Assembly (NCBI RefSeq): GCF_001659605.2
Contig: NW_025215482.1
Span: forward strand, 512,135 to 576,134
Origin: Manihot esculenta
Lineage: Eukaryota > Streptophyta > Magnoliopsida > Malpighiales > Euphorbiaceae
DNA: 64,000 nt
Direction of reading: 5' to 3'
The notes under the pieces are model-generated. The model saw only the letters and a program-made list of their open reading frames with translations, did no database searches and was not told the DNA's origin. Shown piece by piece: positions 1 to 11,788 of this stretch (position 1 is its first letter; every line of letters starts with the position of its first letter). Both the position numbers and the translations under genes were made by a program.

Positions 1-3000
1 TAATAGCTTCCATCCCAAACACTGCCAAGTCTATCACCCATGTTACATCCGGTGCCCGATTTCGTCCTAATACCTTCCATCCCAAACACTGCCAAGTCTA
101 TCACCCATGTTACATCCGGTGCCCGATTTCGGCCTAATAGATTCCATCCCAAACACTGCCAAGTCTATCACCCATGTTACATCCGGTGCCCGATTTCGGC
201 CTAATAGCTTCCATCCCAAAAACTTCCAAGTCTATGACCCATGTTACATCCGGTCCCCTATTTCAGCCTAATAGCTTCCATCCCAAACACTGCCAAGTCT
301 ATCACTCATGTTACATCCGGTGCCCGATTTCGTCCTAATAGCTTCCATCCCAAACACTGCCAAGTCTATCACCCATGTTACATCCGGTGCCCGATTTCGT
401 CCTAATAGCTTCCATCCCAAACACTGCCAAGTCTATCACCCATGTTACATCCGGTGCCCGATTTCGGCCTAATAGATTCCATCCCAAACACTGCCAAGTC
501 TATCACCCATGTTACATCCGGAGCCCGATTTCGGCGTAATAGCTTCCATTCCAAAAACTGCCAAGTCTATCACCCATGTTACATCCGGTGCCCGATTTTA
601 CCTAAGAGCTTCCATCCCAAAAACTTCCAAGTCTATCACCCATGTTACATCCGGTACCCGATTTCGGCCTATTAGCTTCCATCCCAAAAATTGCCAAGTC
701 TATCACCCATGTTACATCCGGTGCCCGATTTCGTCCTAATAGTTTCCATCCCAAACACTGCTATGTCTATCACCTATGTTACATCCGGTGCCCGATTTCT
801 GCCTAATAGCTTCTATCCCAAAAACTGCCAAGTCTATCCCCCATGTTATATCCGGTGCTCGATTTGAGCCTGATAGCTTCCATCCCAAAAACGGCCAAGT
901 CTATCACCCATGTTACAACCGGTGCCCGATTTCGGCCTAATAGCTTCCATCCAAAAAACTGCCAAGTCTATCACCCATGTTACATCCGGTGCCCGATTTC
1001 GGCCTAATAGCTTCCATCCCAAAAACTGCCAAGTCTATCACCCATGTTACATCCGGTGCCCGATTTCGGCCTAATAGCTTCCATCCCAAAAACTTCCAAG
1101 TCTATGACCCATGTTACATCCGGTGCCCGATTTCGGCCTAATAGCTTCCATCCCAAACACTGCCAAGTCTATCACCCATGTTACATCCGGTGCCCAATTT
1201 CGTCCTAATAGCTTCCATCCCAAACACTGCCAAGTCTATCACCAATGTTACATCCGGTGCCCGATTTCGGCCTAATAGCTTCCATCCCAAAAACTGCCAA
1301 ATCTATCACCCATGTTACATCCGGTGCCCGATTTCCGCCTAATAGCTTGCATCCCAAAAACGGCCAAGTCTATCACCCATGTTACAACCGGTGCCCGATT
1401 TCGGCCTAATAGCTTCCATCCAAAAAACTGCCAAGTCTATCACCCATGTTACATCCGGTGCCCGATTTCGTCCTAATAGCTTCCATCCCAAACACTGCCA
1501 AGTCTATCACCTATGTTACATCCGGTGCTCGATTTCGGCCTAATAGCTTCCATCCCAAAAACTGCCAAGTCTATCCCCCATGTTACATCCGGTGCTCGAT
1601 TTCAGCCTAATAGCTTCCATCCCAAAAACGGCCAAGTCTATCACCCATGTTACAACCGGTGCCCGATTTCGGCCTAATAGCTTCCATCCAAAAAACTGGC
1701 AAGTCTATCACCCATGTTACATCCGGTGCCCGATTTCGGCCTAATAGCTTCCATCCAAAAACTGCCAAGTCTATCACCCATGTTACATCCGGTGCCCGAT
1801 TTCGTCCTAATAGCTTCCATCCCAAACACTGCCAAGTCTATCACCTATGTTACATCCGGTGCTCGATTTCGGCCTAATAGCTTCCATCCCAAAAACTGCC
1901 AGGTCTATCCCCCATGTTACATCCGGTGCTCGATTACAGCCTAATAGCTTCCATCCCAAAAACGGCCAAGTCTATGACCCCTGTTACAACCGGTGCCCGA
2001 TTTCGGCCTAATAGCTTCCATCCAAAAAACTGGCAAGTCTATCACCCATGTTACATCCGGTGCCCGATTTCGGCCTAATAGCTTCCATCCCAAAAACTGC
2101 CAAGTCTATCACCGATGTTACATCCGGTGCCCGATTTCGGCCTAATAGCTTCCATCCCAAAAACTTCCAAGTCTATGACCCATGTTACATCCGGTCCCCG
2201 ATTTCAGCCTAATAGCTTCAATCCCAAACACTGCCAAGTCTATCACTCATGTTACATCCGGTGCCTGATTTCGTCCTAATAGCTTCCATCCCAAACACTG
2301 CCAAGTCTATCACCCATGTTACATCCGGTGCCCGATTTCGTCCTAATAGCTTCCATCCCAAACACTGCCAAGTCTATCACCCATGTTACATCCGGTGCCC
2401 GATTTCGGCCTAATAGCTTCCATCCCAAACACTGCCAAGTCTATCACCCATGTTACATCCGGTGCCCGATTTCGGCCTAATAGCTTCCATCCCAAAAACT
2501 TCCAAGTCTATCACCCATGTTACATCCGGTGCCCGATTTCGGCCTAATAGCTTCCATCCCAAAAACTGCCAAGTCTATCACCCATGTTACATCCGGTGCC
2601 CGATTTCGGCCTAATAGCTTCCATCCCAAACACTGCCAAGTCTATCACCCATGTTACATCCGGTGCCCGATTTCGTCCTAATAGCTTCCATCCCAAACAC
2701 TGCCAAGTCTATCACCCATGTTACATCCGGTGCCCGATTTCGGCCTAATAGCTTCCATCCCAAACACTGCCAAGTCTATCACCCATGTTACATCCGGTGC
2801 CCGATTTCGGCCTAATAGCTTCCATCCCAAAAACTGCCAAGTCTATCACCCATGTTACATCCGGTGCCCGATTTCGGCCTAATAGCTTCCATCCCAAAAA
2901 CTGCCAAGTCTATCACCCATGTTACATCCGGTGCCCGATTTCGGCCTAATAGCTTCCATCCCAAAAACTGCCAAGTCTATCACCCATGTTACATCCGGTG

Positions 3001-6000
3001 CCCGATTTCGGCCTAATAGCTTCCATCCCAAAAACTGCCAAGTCTATCACCCATGTTACATCCGGTGCCCGATTTCGGCCTAATAGCTTCCATCCCAAAA
3101 ACTGCCAAGTCTATCACCCATGTTACATCCGGTGCCCGATTTCGGCCTAATAGCTTCCATCCCAAAAACTGCCAAGTCTATCACCCATGTTACATCCGGT
3201 GCCCGATTTCGGCCTAATAGCTTCCATCCCAAAAACTGCCAAGTCTATCACCCATGTTACATCCGGTGCCCGATTTCGGCCTAATAGCTTCCATCCCAAA
3301 AACTGCCAAGTCTATCACCCATGTTACATCCGGTGCCCGATTTCGGCCTAATAGCTTCCATCCCAAAAACTGCCAAGTCTATCACCCATGTTACATCCGG
3401 TGCCCGATTTCGGCCTAATAGCTTCCATCCCAAAAACTGCCAAGTCTATCACCCATGTTACATCCGGTGCCCGATTTCGGCCTAATAGCTTCCATCCCAA
3501 AAACTGCCAAGTCTATCACCCATGTTACATCCGGTGCCCGATTTCGGCCTAATAGCTTCCATCCCAAAAACTGCCAAGTCTATCACCCATGTTACATCCG
3601 GTGCCCGATTTCGGCCTAATAGCTTCCATCCCAAAAACTGCCAAGTCTATCACCCATGTTACATCCGGTGCCCGATTTCGGCCTAATAGCTTCCATCCCA
3701 AAAACTGCCAAGTCTATCACCCATGTTACATCCGGTGCCCGATTTCGGCCTAATAGCTTCCATCCCAAACACTGCCAAGTCTATCACCCATGTTACATCC
3801 GGTGCCCGATTTCGGCCTAATAGCTTCCATCCCAAACACTGCCAAGTCTATCACCCATGTTACATCCGGTGCCCGATTTCGTCCTAATAGCTTCCATCCC
3901 AAACACTGCCAAGTCTATCACCCATGTTACATCCGGTGCCCGATTTCGGCCTAATAGCTTCCATCCCAAACACTGCCAAGTCTATCACCCATGTTACATC
4001 CGGTGCCCGATTTCGGCCTAATAGCTTCCATCCCAAAAACTGCCAAGTCTATCACCCATGTTACATCCGGTGCCCGATTTCGGCCTAATAGCTTCCATCC
4101 CAAAAACTGCCAAGTCTATCACCCATGTTACATCCGGTGCCCGATTTCGGCCTAATAGCTTCCATCCCAAAAACTGCCAAGTCTATCACCCATGTTACAT
4201 CCGGTGCCCGATTTCGGCCTAATAGCTTCCATCCCAAAAACTGCCAAGTCTATCACCCATGTTACATCCGGTGCCCGATTTCGGCCTAATAGCTTCCATC
4301 CCAAAAACTGCCAAGTCTATCACCCATGTTACATCCGGTGCCCGATTTCGGCCTAATAGCTTCCATCCCAAAAACTGCCAAGTCTATCACCCATGTTACA
4401 TCCGGTGCCCGATTTCGGCCTAATAGCTTCCATCCCAAAAACTGCCAAGTCTATCACCCATGTTACATCCGGTGCCCGATTTCGGCCTAATAGCTTCCAT
4501 CCCAAAAACTGCCAAGTCTATCACCCATGTTACATCCGGTGCCCGATTTCGGCCTAATAGCTTCCATCCCAAAAACTGCCAAGTCTATCACCCATGTTAC
4601 ATCCGGTGCCCGATTTCGGCCTAATAGCTTCCATCCCAAAAACTGCCAAGTCTATCACCCATGTTACATCCGGTGCCCGATTTCGGCCTAATAGCTTCCA
4701 TCCCAAAAACTGCCAAGTCTATCACCCATGTTACATCCGGTGCCCGATTTCGGCCTAATAGCTTCCATCCCAAAAACTGCCAAGTCTATCACCCATGTTA
4801 CATCCGGTGCCCGATTTCGGCCTAATAGCTTCCATCCCAAAAACTGCCAAGTCTATCACCCATGTTACATCCGGTGCCCGATTTCGGCCTAATAGCTTCC
4901 ATCCCAAAAACTGCCAAGTCTATCACCCATGTTACATCCGGTGCCCGATTTCGGCCTAATAGCTTCCATCCCAAAAACTGCCAAGTCTATCACCCATGTT
5001 ACATCCGGTGCCCGATTTCGGCCTAATAGCTTCCATCCCAAAAACTGCCAAGTCTATCACCCATGTTACATCCGGTGCCCGATTTCGGCCTAATAGCTTC
5101 CATCCCAAAAACTGCCAAGTCTATCACCCATGTTACATCCGGTGCCCGATTTCGGCCTAATAGCTTCCATCCCAAAAACTGCCAAGTCTATCACCCATGT
5201 TACATCCGGTGCCCGATTTCGGCCTAATAGCTTCCATCCCAAAAACTGCCAAGTCTATCACCCATGTTACATCCGGTGCCCGATTTCGGCCTAATAGCTT
5301 CCATCCCAAAAACTGCCAAGTCTATCACCCATGTTACATCCGGTGCCCGATTTCGGCCTAATAGCTTCCATCCCAAAAACTGCCAAGTCTATCACCCATG
5401 TTACATCCGGTGCCCGATTTCGGCCTAATAGCTTCCATCCCAAACACTGCCAAGTCTATCACCCATGTTACATCCGGTGCCCGATTTCGGCCTAATAGCT
5501 TCCATCCCAAACACTGCCAAGTCTATCACCCATGTTACATCCGGTGCCCGATTTCGGCCTAATAGCTTCCATCCCAAAAACTGCCAAGTCTATCACCCAT
5601 GTTACATCCGGTGCCCGATTTCGGCCTAATAGCTTCCATCCCAAAAACTGCCAAGTCTATCACCCATGTTACATCCGGTGCCCGATTTCGGCCTAATAGC
5701 TTCCATCCCAAAAACTGCCAAGTCTATCACCCATGTTACATCCGGTGCCCGATTTCGGCCTAATAGCTTCCATCCCAAAACTGCCAAGTCTATCACCCAT
5801 GTTACATCCGGTGCCCGATTTCGGCCTAATAGCTTCCATCCCAAACACTGCCAAGTCTATCACCCATGTTACATCCGGTGCCCGATTTCGGCCTAATAGC
5901 TTCCATCCCAAAAACTGCCAAGTCTATCACCCATGTTACATCCGGTGCCCGATTTCGGCCTAATAGCTTCCATCCCAAAAACTGCCAAGTCTATCACCCA

Positions 6001-7827
6001 TGTTACATCCGGTGCCCGATTTCGGCCTAATAGCTTCCATCCCAAAAACTGCCAAGTCTATCACCCATGTTACATCCGGTGCCCGATTTCGGCCTAATAG
6101 CTTCCATCCCAAAAACTGCCAAGTCTATCACCCATGTTACATCCGGTGCCCGATTTCGGCCTAATAGCTTCCATCCCAAAAACTGCCAAGTCTATCACCC
6201 ATGTTACATCCGGTGCCCGATTTCGGCCTAATAGCTTCCATCCCAAACACTGCCAAGTCTATCACCCATGTTACATCCGGTGCCCGATTTCGGCCTAATA
6301 GCTTCCATCCCAAAAACTGCCAAGTCTATCACCCATGTTACATCCGGTGCCCGATTTCGGCCTAATAGCTTCCATCCCAAAAACTGCCAAGTCTATCACC
6401 CATGTTACATCCGGTGCCCGATTTCGGCCTAATAGCTTCCATCCCAAAAACTGCCAAGTCTATCACCCATGTTACATCCGGTGCCCGATTTCGGCCTAAT
6501 AGCTTCCATCCCAAAAACTGCCAAGTCTATCACCCATGTTACATCCGGTGCCCGATTTCGGCCTAATAGCTTCCATCCCAAAAACTGCCAAGTCTATCAC
6601 CCATGTTACATCCGGTGCCCGATTTCGGCCTAATAGCTTCCATCCCAAAAACTGCCAAGTCTATCACCCATGTTACATCCGGTGCCCGATTTCGGCCTAA
6701 TAGCTTCCATCCCAAAAACTGCCAAGTCTATCACCCATGTTACATCCGGTGCCCGATTTCGGCCTAATAGCTTCCATCCCAAAAACTGCCAAGTCTATCA
6801 CCCATGTTACATCCGGTGCCCGATTTCGGCCTAATAGCTTCCATCCCAAAAACTGCCAAGTCTATCACCCATGTTACATCCGGTGCCCGATTTCGGCCTA
6901 ATAGCTTCCATCCCAAAAACTGCCAAGTCTATCACCCATGTTACATCCGGTGCCCGATTTCGGCCTAATAGCTTCCATCCCAAAAACTGCCAAGTCTATC
7001 ACCCATGTTACATCCGGTGCCCGATTTCGGCCTAATAGCTTCCATCCCAAAAACTGCCAAGTCTATCACCCATGTTACATCCGGTGCCCGATTTCGGCCT
7101 AATAGCTTCCATCCCAAAAACTGCCAAGTCTATCACCCATGTTACATCCGGTGCCCGATTTCGGCCTAATAGCTTCCATCCCAAAAACTGCCAAGTCTAT
7201 CACCCATGTTACATCCGGTGCCCGATTTCGGCCTAATAGCTTCCATCCCAAAAACTGCCAAGTCTATCACCCATGTTACATCCGGTGCCCGATTTCGGCC
7301 TAATAGCTTCCATCCCAAACACTGCCAAGTCTATCACCCATGTTACATCCGGTGCCCGATTTCGGCCTAATAGCTTCCATCCCAAAAACTGCCAAGTCTA
7401 TCACCCATGTTACATCCGGTGCCCGATTTCGGCCTAATAGCTTCCATCCCAAAAACTGCCAAGTCTATCACCCATGTTACATCCGGTGCCCGATTTCGGC
7501 CTAATAGCTTCCATCCCAAAAACTGCCAAGTCTATCACCCATGTTACATCCGGTGCCCGATTTCGGCCTAATAGCTTCCATCCCAAAAACTGCCAAGTCT
7601 ATCACCCATGTTACATCCGGTGCCCGATTTCGGCCTAATAGCTTCCATCCCAAAAACTGCCAAGTCTATCACCCATGTTACATCCGGTGCCCGATTTCGG
7701 CCTAATAGCTTCCATCCCAAAAACTGCCAAGTCTATCACCCATGTTACATCCGGTGCCCGATTTCGGCCTAATAGCTTCCATCCCAAAAACTGCCAAGTC
7801 TATCACCCATGTTACATCCGGTGCCCG
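1..7827 (+). repeat. 67-bp satellite array, left block
   Basis: Tandem head-to-tail monomers of 67 bp, about 117 copies. Each unit runs TAATAGCTTCCATCCC, an A-rich variable spot, GCCAAGTCTATCACCC, ATGTTACATCCGGTGCCC, GATTTCGGCC. Monomers differ mainly at two linked spots: the A-rich spot (AAAAACTGCC, AAACACTGCC, AAACTTCC or AAACGGCC) and the last bases (CGGCC, CGTCC or CAGCC). Bases 1 to about 2700 mix many subtypes; the rest is almost uniform. There is no gene: short open frames here only reflect the repeat, and the unit length (67 = 1 mod 3) rotates the frame through each copy. Confidence 0.97.
2762..7827 (+). repeat. Homogenised core of the left satellite block
   Basis: About 75 monomers are nearly identical to the AAAAACTGCC consensus, with only scattered AAACACTGCC units (for example near 3768-3970, 5446-5520, 5845, 6246 and 7318). 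The CGTCC-type unit near 2690 recurs about 1206 bp (18 monomers) later near 3896 in the same local context, which suggests an 18-monomer duplication. The contrast with the mixed bases 1-2700 is what unequal exchange in an array core produces. The array runs straight into an N gap, as expected where identical copies cannot be assembled. Confidence 0.85.
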
Positions 7828-8827
7828 NNNNNNNNNNNNNNNNNNNNNNNNNNNNNNNNNNNNNNNNNNNNNNNNNNNNNNNNNNNNNNNNNNNNNNNNN
7901 NNNNNNNNNNNNNNNNNNNNNNNNNNNNNNNNNNNNNNNNNNNNNNNNNNNNNNNNNNNNNNNNNNNNNNNNNNNNNNNNNNNNNNNNNNNNNNNNNNNN
8001 NNNNNNNNNNNNNNNNNNNNNNNNNNNNNNNNNNNNNNNNNNNNNNNNNNNNNNNNNNNNNNNNNNNNNNNNNNNNNNNNNNNNNNNNNNNNNNNNNNNN
8101 NNNNNNNNNNNNNNNNNNNNNNNNNNNNNNNNNNNNNNNNNNNNNNNNNNNNNNNNNNNNNNNNNNNNNNNNNNNNNNNNNNNNNNNNNNNNNNNNNNNN
8201 NNNNNNNNNNNNNNNNNNNNNNNNNNNNNNNNNNNNNNNNNNNNNNNNNNNNNNNNNNNNNNNNNNNNNNNNNNNNNNNNNNNNNNNNNNNNNNNNNNNN
8301 NNNNNNNNNNNNNNNNNNNNNNNNNNNNNNNNNNNNNNNNNNNNNNNNNNNNNNNNNNNNNNNNNNNNNNNNNNNNNNNNNNNNNNNNNNNNNNNNNNNN
8401 NNNNNNNNNNNNNNNNNNNNNNNNNNNNNNNNNNNNNNNNNNNNNNNNNNNNNNNNNNNNNNNNNNNNNNNNNNNNNNNNNNNNNNNNNNNNNNNNNNNN
8501 NNNNNNNNNNNNNNNNNNNNNNNNNNNNNNNNNNNNNNNNNNNNNNNNNNNNNNNNNNNNNNNNNNNNNNNNNNNNNNNNNNNNNNNNNNNNNNNNNNNN
8601 NNNNNNNNNNNNNNNNNNNNNNNNNNNNNNNNNNNNNNNNNNNNNNNNNNNNNNNNNNNNNNNNNNNNNNNNNNNNNNNNNNNNNNNNNNNNNNNNNNNN
8701 NNNNNNNNNNNNNNNNNNNNNNNNNNNNNNNNNNNNNNNNNNNNNNNNNNNNNNNNNNNNNNNNNNNNNNNNNNNNNNNNNNNNNNNNNNNNNNNNNNNN
8801 NNNNNNNNNNNNNNNNNNNNNNNNNNN
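7828..8827. other. Assembly gap, exactly 1000 N
   Basis: Exactly 1000 N with the same satellite in the same orientation on both sides. All three gaps in the window have this length, so the size is a placeholder and the true amount of satellite is unknown. Confidence 0.98.
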
Positions 8828-9447
8828 GGTGCCCGATTTCGGCCTAATATCTTCCATCCCAAAAACTGCCAAGTCTATCACCCATGTTACATCCGGTGCC
8901 CGATTTCGGCCTAATAGCTTCCATCTCAAAAACTTCCAAGTCTATGACCCATTTTACATCCGGTGCCCGATTTCGGCCTAATAGCTTCCATCCCAAACAC
9001 TGCCAAGTCTATCACCCATGTACATCCGGTACACGATTTCGTCCTAATAGCTTCCATCCCAAACACTGCCAAGTCTATCACCCATGTTACATCCGGTGCC
9101 CGATTTCGGCCTAATAGCTTCCATCCCAAACACTGCCAAGTCTATCACCCATGTTACATCCGTTGCCCGATTTCGGCCTAATAGCTTCCATCCCAAAAAC
9201 TGCCAAGTCTATCACCCATGTTACATCCGGTGCCCGATTTCGGCCTAATAGCTTCCATCCCAAAAACTTCCAAGTCTATCACCCATGTTACATCCGGTGT
9301 CCGATTTCGGCCTAATAGCTTCTATCCCAAAAACTGCCAAGTCTATCACCCATGTTACATCCGGTGCCCGATTTCGGCCTAATAGCTTCCATCCCAAAAA
9401 CTTCCAAGTCTATCACCTATGTTACATCCGGTGCTCGATTTCAGCCT
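8828..9447 (+). repeat. 67-bp satellite, segment left of element A
   Basis: About nine monomers in + orientation. It holds a diagnostic shortened unit (CCCATGTACATCC, one T lost, followed by GGTACACGATTTCG) near 9018 that recurs near 19592 to the right of element A. Without the element and its target duplication the two are about 736 bp apart, close to 11 monomers. The pre-insertion locus therefore already carried an 11-monomer duplication. Confidence 0.95.
9443..9447 (+). repeat. Target site duplication of element A, left copy (AGCCT)
   Basis: AGCCT directly precedes the LTR terminus TGTAAC and is repeated directly after the other LTR at 19281-19285. A 5-bp duplication is the usual product of Ty3/gypsy integrase. 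Removing the element and one copy restores an ordinary monomer (TTTCAGCCTAATAGC). Confidence 0.95.
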
Positions 9448-11689
9448 TGTAACGCCCCGAAAATCCGGACCGCTACCGGCGCTAGGATTCAGGTCGGCTT
9501 AAGGCCGCCGGAACCCGTAGCAAGCCTACATACATCCTGTTTACCCGTTTAATCCCATACATGATCAACAAACATACATAAGAATTAAAAACTTTTCTTT
9601 TTTCTTCATATACCAAACTCAACCTGTGCATGCACTGTATTCATCATATACATAAACATTAATCCCTCTGTGGGATTTCATCAAAGCCTCTATGGCAATA
9701 TACATTCTGTGTTGAGTTGGTTCACATATACATCATAAAATAAGATCATGTACATACCAAGGGATTAACATAAACTATGGTCAAGCACAACTCTATCCTC
9801 AATAACATAGTTACATAAACATAACTGTTTCAAACTTTACATTACATTCTTATCATTTGTCATGTCCACATACTCTAGCTATTACATACATATGACTTTT
9901 CTCTTCTTTTCTTCTCTATCAATCCCGTACCTGCAAACCTGGGGGTTAGGGGAGAGGGGTGAGCTAGATGCCCAGTGAGTAGAACTATATAAAAAAAAAT
10001 ATTTAAAACATGCCATAATGGAATGCATCATTGCACAAACATTTCACATCATGGAAGGACCGACCCAAAAATCCCTCAGCTCCATGCCCGGCCCTATTAT
10101 GGGCACCACAGGACTTCGTATTGCTCGGCCCTATTATGGGCACCACAGGACTTCGTATTGCCCGGCCCTATTATGGGCACCACAGGACTTCGTAAATCGG
10201 AGCTATTGCCCGGCCCTATTATGGGCACCACAGGACTTCGTACACAGGAATAGTGAGTCGTGCAATGTCCCTCCTCATCAACCACAATATAATAATGCAA
10301 TGTAGCATATTCGTGATTCTAATGCAAACATCCTATATTATAGTCATGATGCATGAAACATGATAAAATATTTCATTTCTCAATTTAAAAGGTTAAGTTT
10401 AGTTCCACTCACTTCTGGCTGACTCTGTCAAACTCTCAGCAGCTGGCTCACTGCTGGGGTCCTTGGTTCCTCGGGTCCGAACCTACACAGGTGGACTCCA
10501 ATGAGGGACCAAACACATATAAACATATCTCTAATATATCCCCCAAAAACCCCCTAAAACATCATGAAAACATCACAGAAAATATGCATGAAAAGGCTGA
10601 ACAGGGCACCTTCGGCGGCACCTTCGGCGGCCGAAAGTCCTGGACAGAGACGAAACTCAGCTAGGTTCGGCGGCACCTTCGGCGGCCGAAAGTGCCAGAC
10701 AGAGACGAAAGTCTCTTTTCGGGGGCACCTTCGGCAGCCGAAAGCTGCCTTCACAAGAGGGGTTCGGCGGCCGAAACTCCCTTCGGCTGCCGAACCTGGT
10801 TTCTGCCAAATGGCAGAAACTTGGTTCAAATGAACCTCCTGCCTCCCAAAACCACAGATCATGCATATTTCTCAACCAAAACATACATACAAGTTCCTAG
10901 GGGCCTCAAACATGCATATACCCCATCTACAACACTTCATTCACACACAATCAAGCTACATTGCTCAAAAACTCAACATAACCCATAAACTCAACATATG
11001 TCCTAACATGCATTTCTACCCATAGATCTTACTTAAAACTTGTTTAAAACATAAAAAGGGTTCAAGATCGACCCTTACCTCTTGAAGAAACGAGAGGAAA
11101 GTGATCCTAGCTTGGAGATGGAGAGATTAAGCTCTTTGAACCTCCAAGCACTCAAAACTTGCTCAAAACTTGCTCAAAGCTCACAAATCTTCAAAACGAA
11201 GTTATAAACTCGTTAAAACCATGAAAGATCTAAAGGAAACACTCAAGATCGAGGGAGGAGCGGTGGAGACTCACCTTGGCCGACAATGGGAGAGAAAAAG
11301 CTCGCCCGTGCGGACCTAGGGGACCCTTTTATAGTGGCTGGCCAGGCCACGTTCGGGGGCCGAATGTGCCTCCGCATCCATGCAATGTTCGGCGGCCGAA
11401 CATAAGGTTCGGCGGCCGAACCTGCACTTCCCTCTCTTAGACTTTCGGGGGCCTAACGTGCCTCCCAAAGTCCATGCATGTTCGGCGGCCGAAAGTGAGT
11501 TTCGGCGGCCGAACCTGGGTTTTCCCTTAAAGAAATTTTCATGCAAAAACTCATTTAAAATCATACTTAAAACATTAAAAACATGAAAACATTTTATAAA
11601 AACATGCTTTTACCCTTCTAGAGGTTTCCGACACCCAAATTCCACCGGACGGTAGGAATTCCGGTACCGGAGTCTAGCCGGGTATTACA
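9448..11689 (-). repeat. 3' LTR of element A
   Basis: 2242 bp with TG...CA ends, nearly identical to 17038-19280. Contents from the U3 side: a cluster of TTCGGC-N-GCCGAA palindromes (11388-11513), TATA box (11326-11333), splice-like donor near 11083, a second palindrome cluster (10610-10800), acceptor near 10483, donor near 10412, a 37-bp tandem repeat (10084-10242), acceptor near 9930 and a conserved GGCGGCCTTAAGCCG block near the end. Short open frames rich in SAAE or RRPN in the palindrome regions are translations of the palindromes, not genes. Confidence 0.96.
10084..10242 (-). repeat. 37-bp tandem repeat inside the 3' LTR of element A
   Basis: Three adjacent 37-bp copies (10084, 10121, 10158) and a fourth at 10206 after an 11-bp spacer. 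Each contains CGGCCCTATTATGGGCACCA and CAGGACTTCGTA. In LTR orientation it lies in the candidate second leader intron. B, C and D carry different tandem repeats at the same place. Confidence 0.93.
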
Positions 11690-11703
11690 TTCTCCCCCCC
11701 TTA
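11690..11703 (-). other. Polypurine tract of element A
   Basis: On the - strand this reads TTAAGGGGGGGAGAA directly before the 3' LTR terminus TGTAATACC. It is the usual plus-strand primer of reverse transcription. B, C and C' have matching tracts at the same place. Confidence 0.9.
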
Positions 11704-11704
11704 A

Positions 11705-11726
11705 GAACATTCGTCCCCGAATGTTC
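11705..11726 (-). other. Conserved hairpin before the purine tract (element A)
   Basis: Perfect inverted repeat GAACATTCG / CGAATGTTC around a 4-base loop, immediately upstream (in element orientation) of the purine tract. It recurs in B (26958-26977), C (35131-35152, one mismatch) and C' (41156-41177, one mismatch). Confidence 0.85.
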
Positions 11727-11788
11727 CTCAACTAGCACATGCATAGCAAAACAACATAACATACATATAAAACACATAGAGACTAACC

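Noticed and set aside
7675..8981. Frames of about 390 codons crossing the first gap, and similar ones at 29339-30631 and 51283-52578
   Set aside because: They consist mostly of N and have satellite or LTR ends; no coding evidence.
1..9447. Many 60-142 residue open frames in the satellite (phrases such as ASIPKTAKSITHVTSGARF)
   Set aside because: They are frame-rotated translations of a 67-bp repeat on both strands, ending at the TAATAG in each cycle. Frame length follows monomer length, not selection.
10554..10988. Short frames rich in SAAE, RRPN or FGGR in the LTRs (also 18145-18579, 35179-36183, 61127-61674)
   Set aside because: They are translations of the TTCGGC-N-GCCGAA palindromes; overlapping frames on both strands show the same wording.
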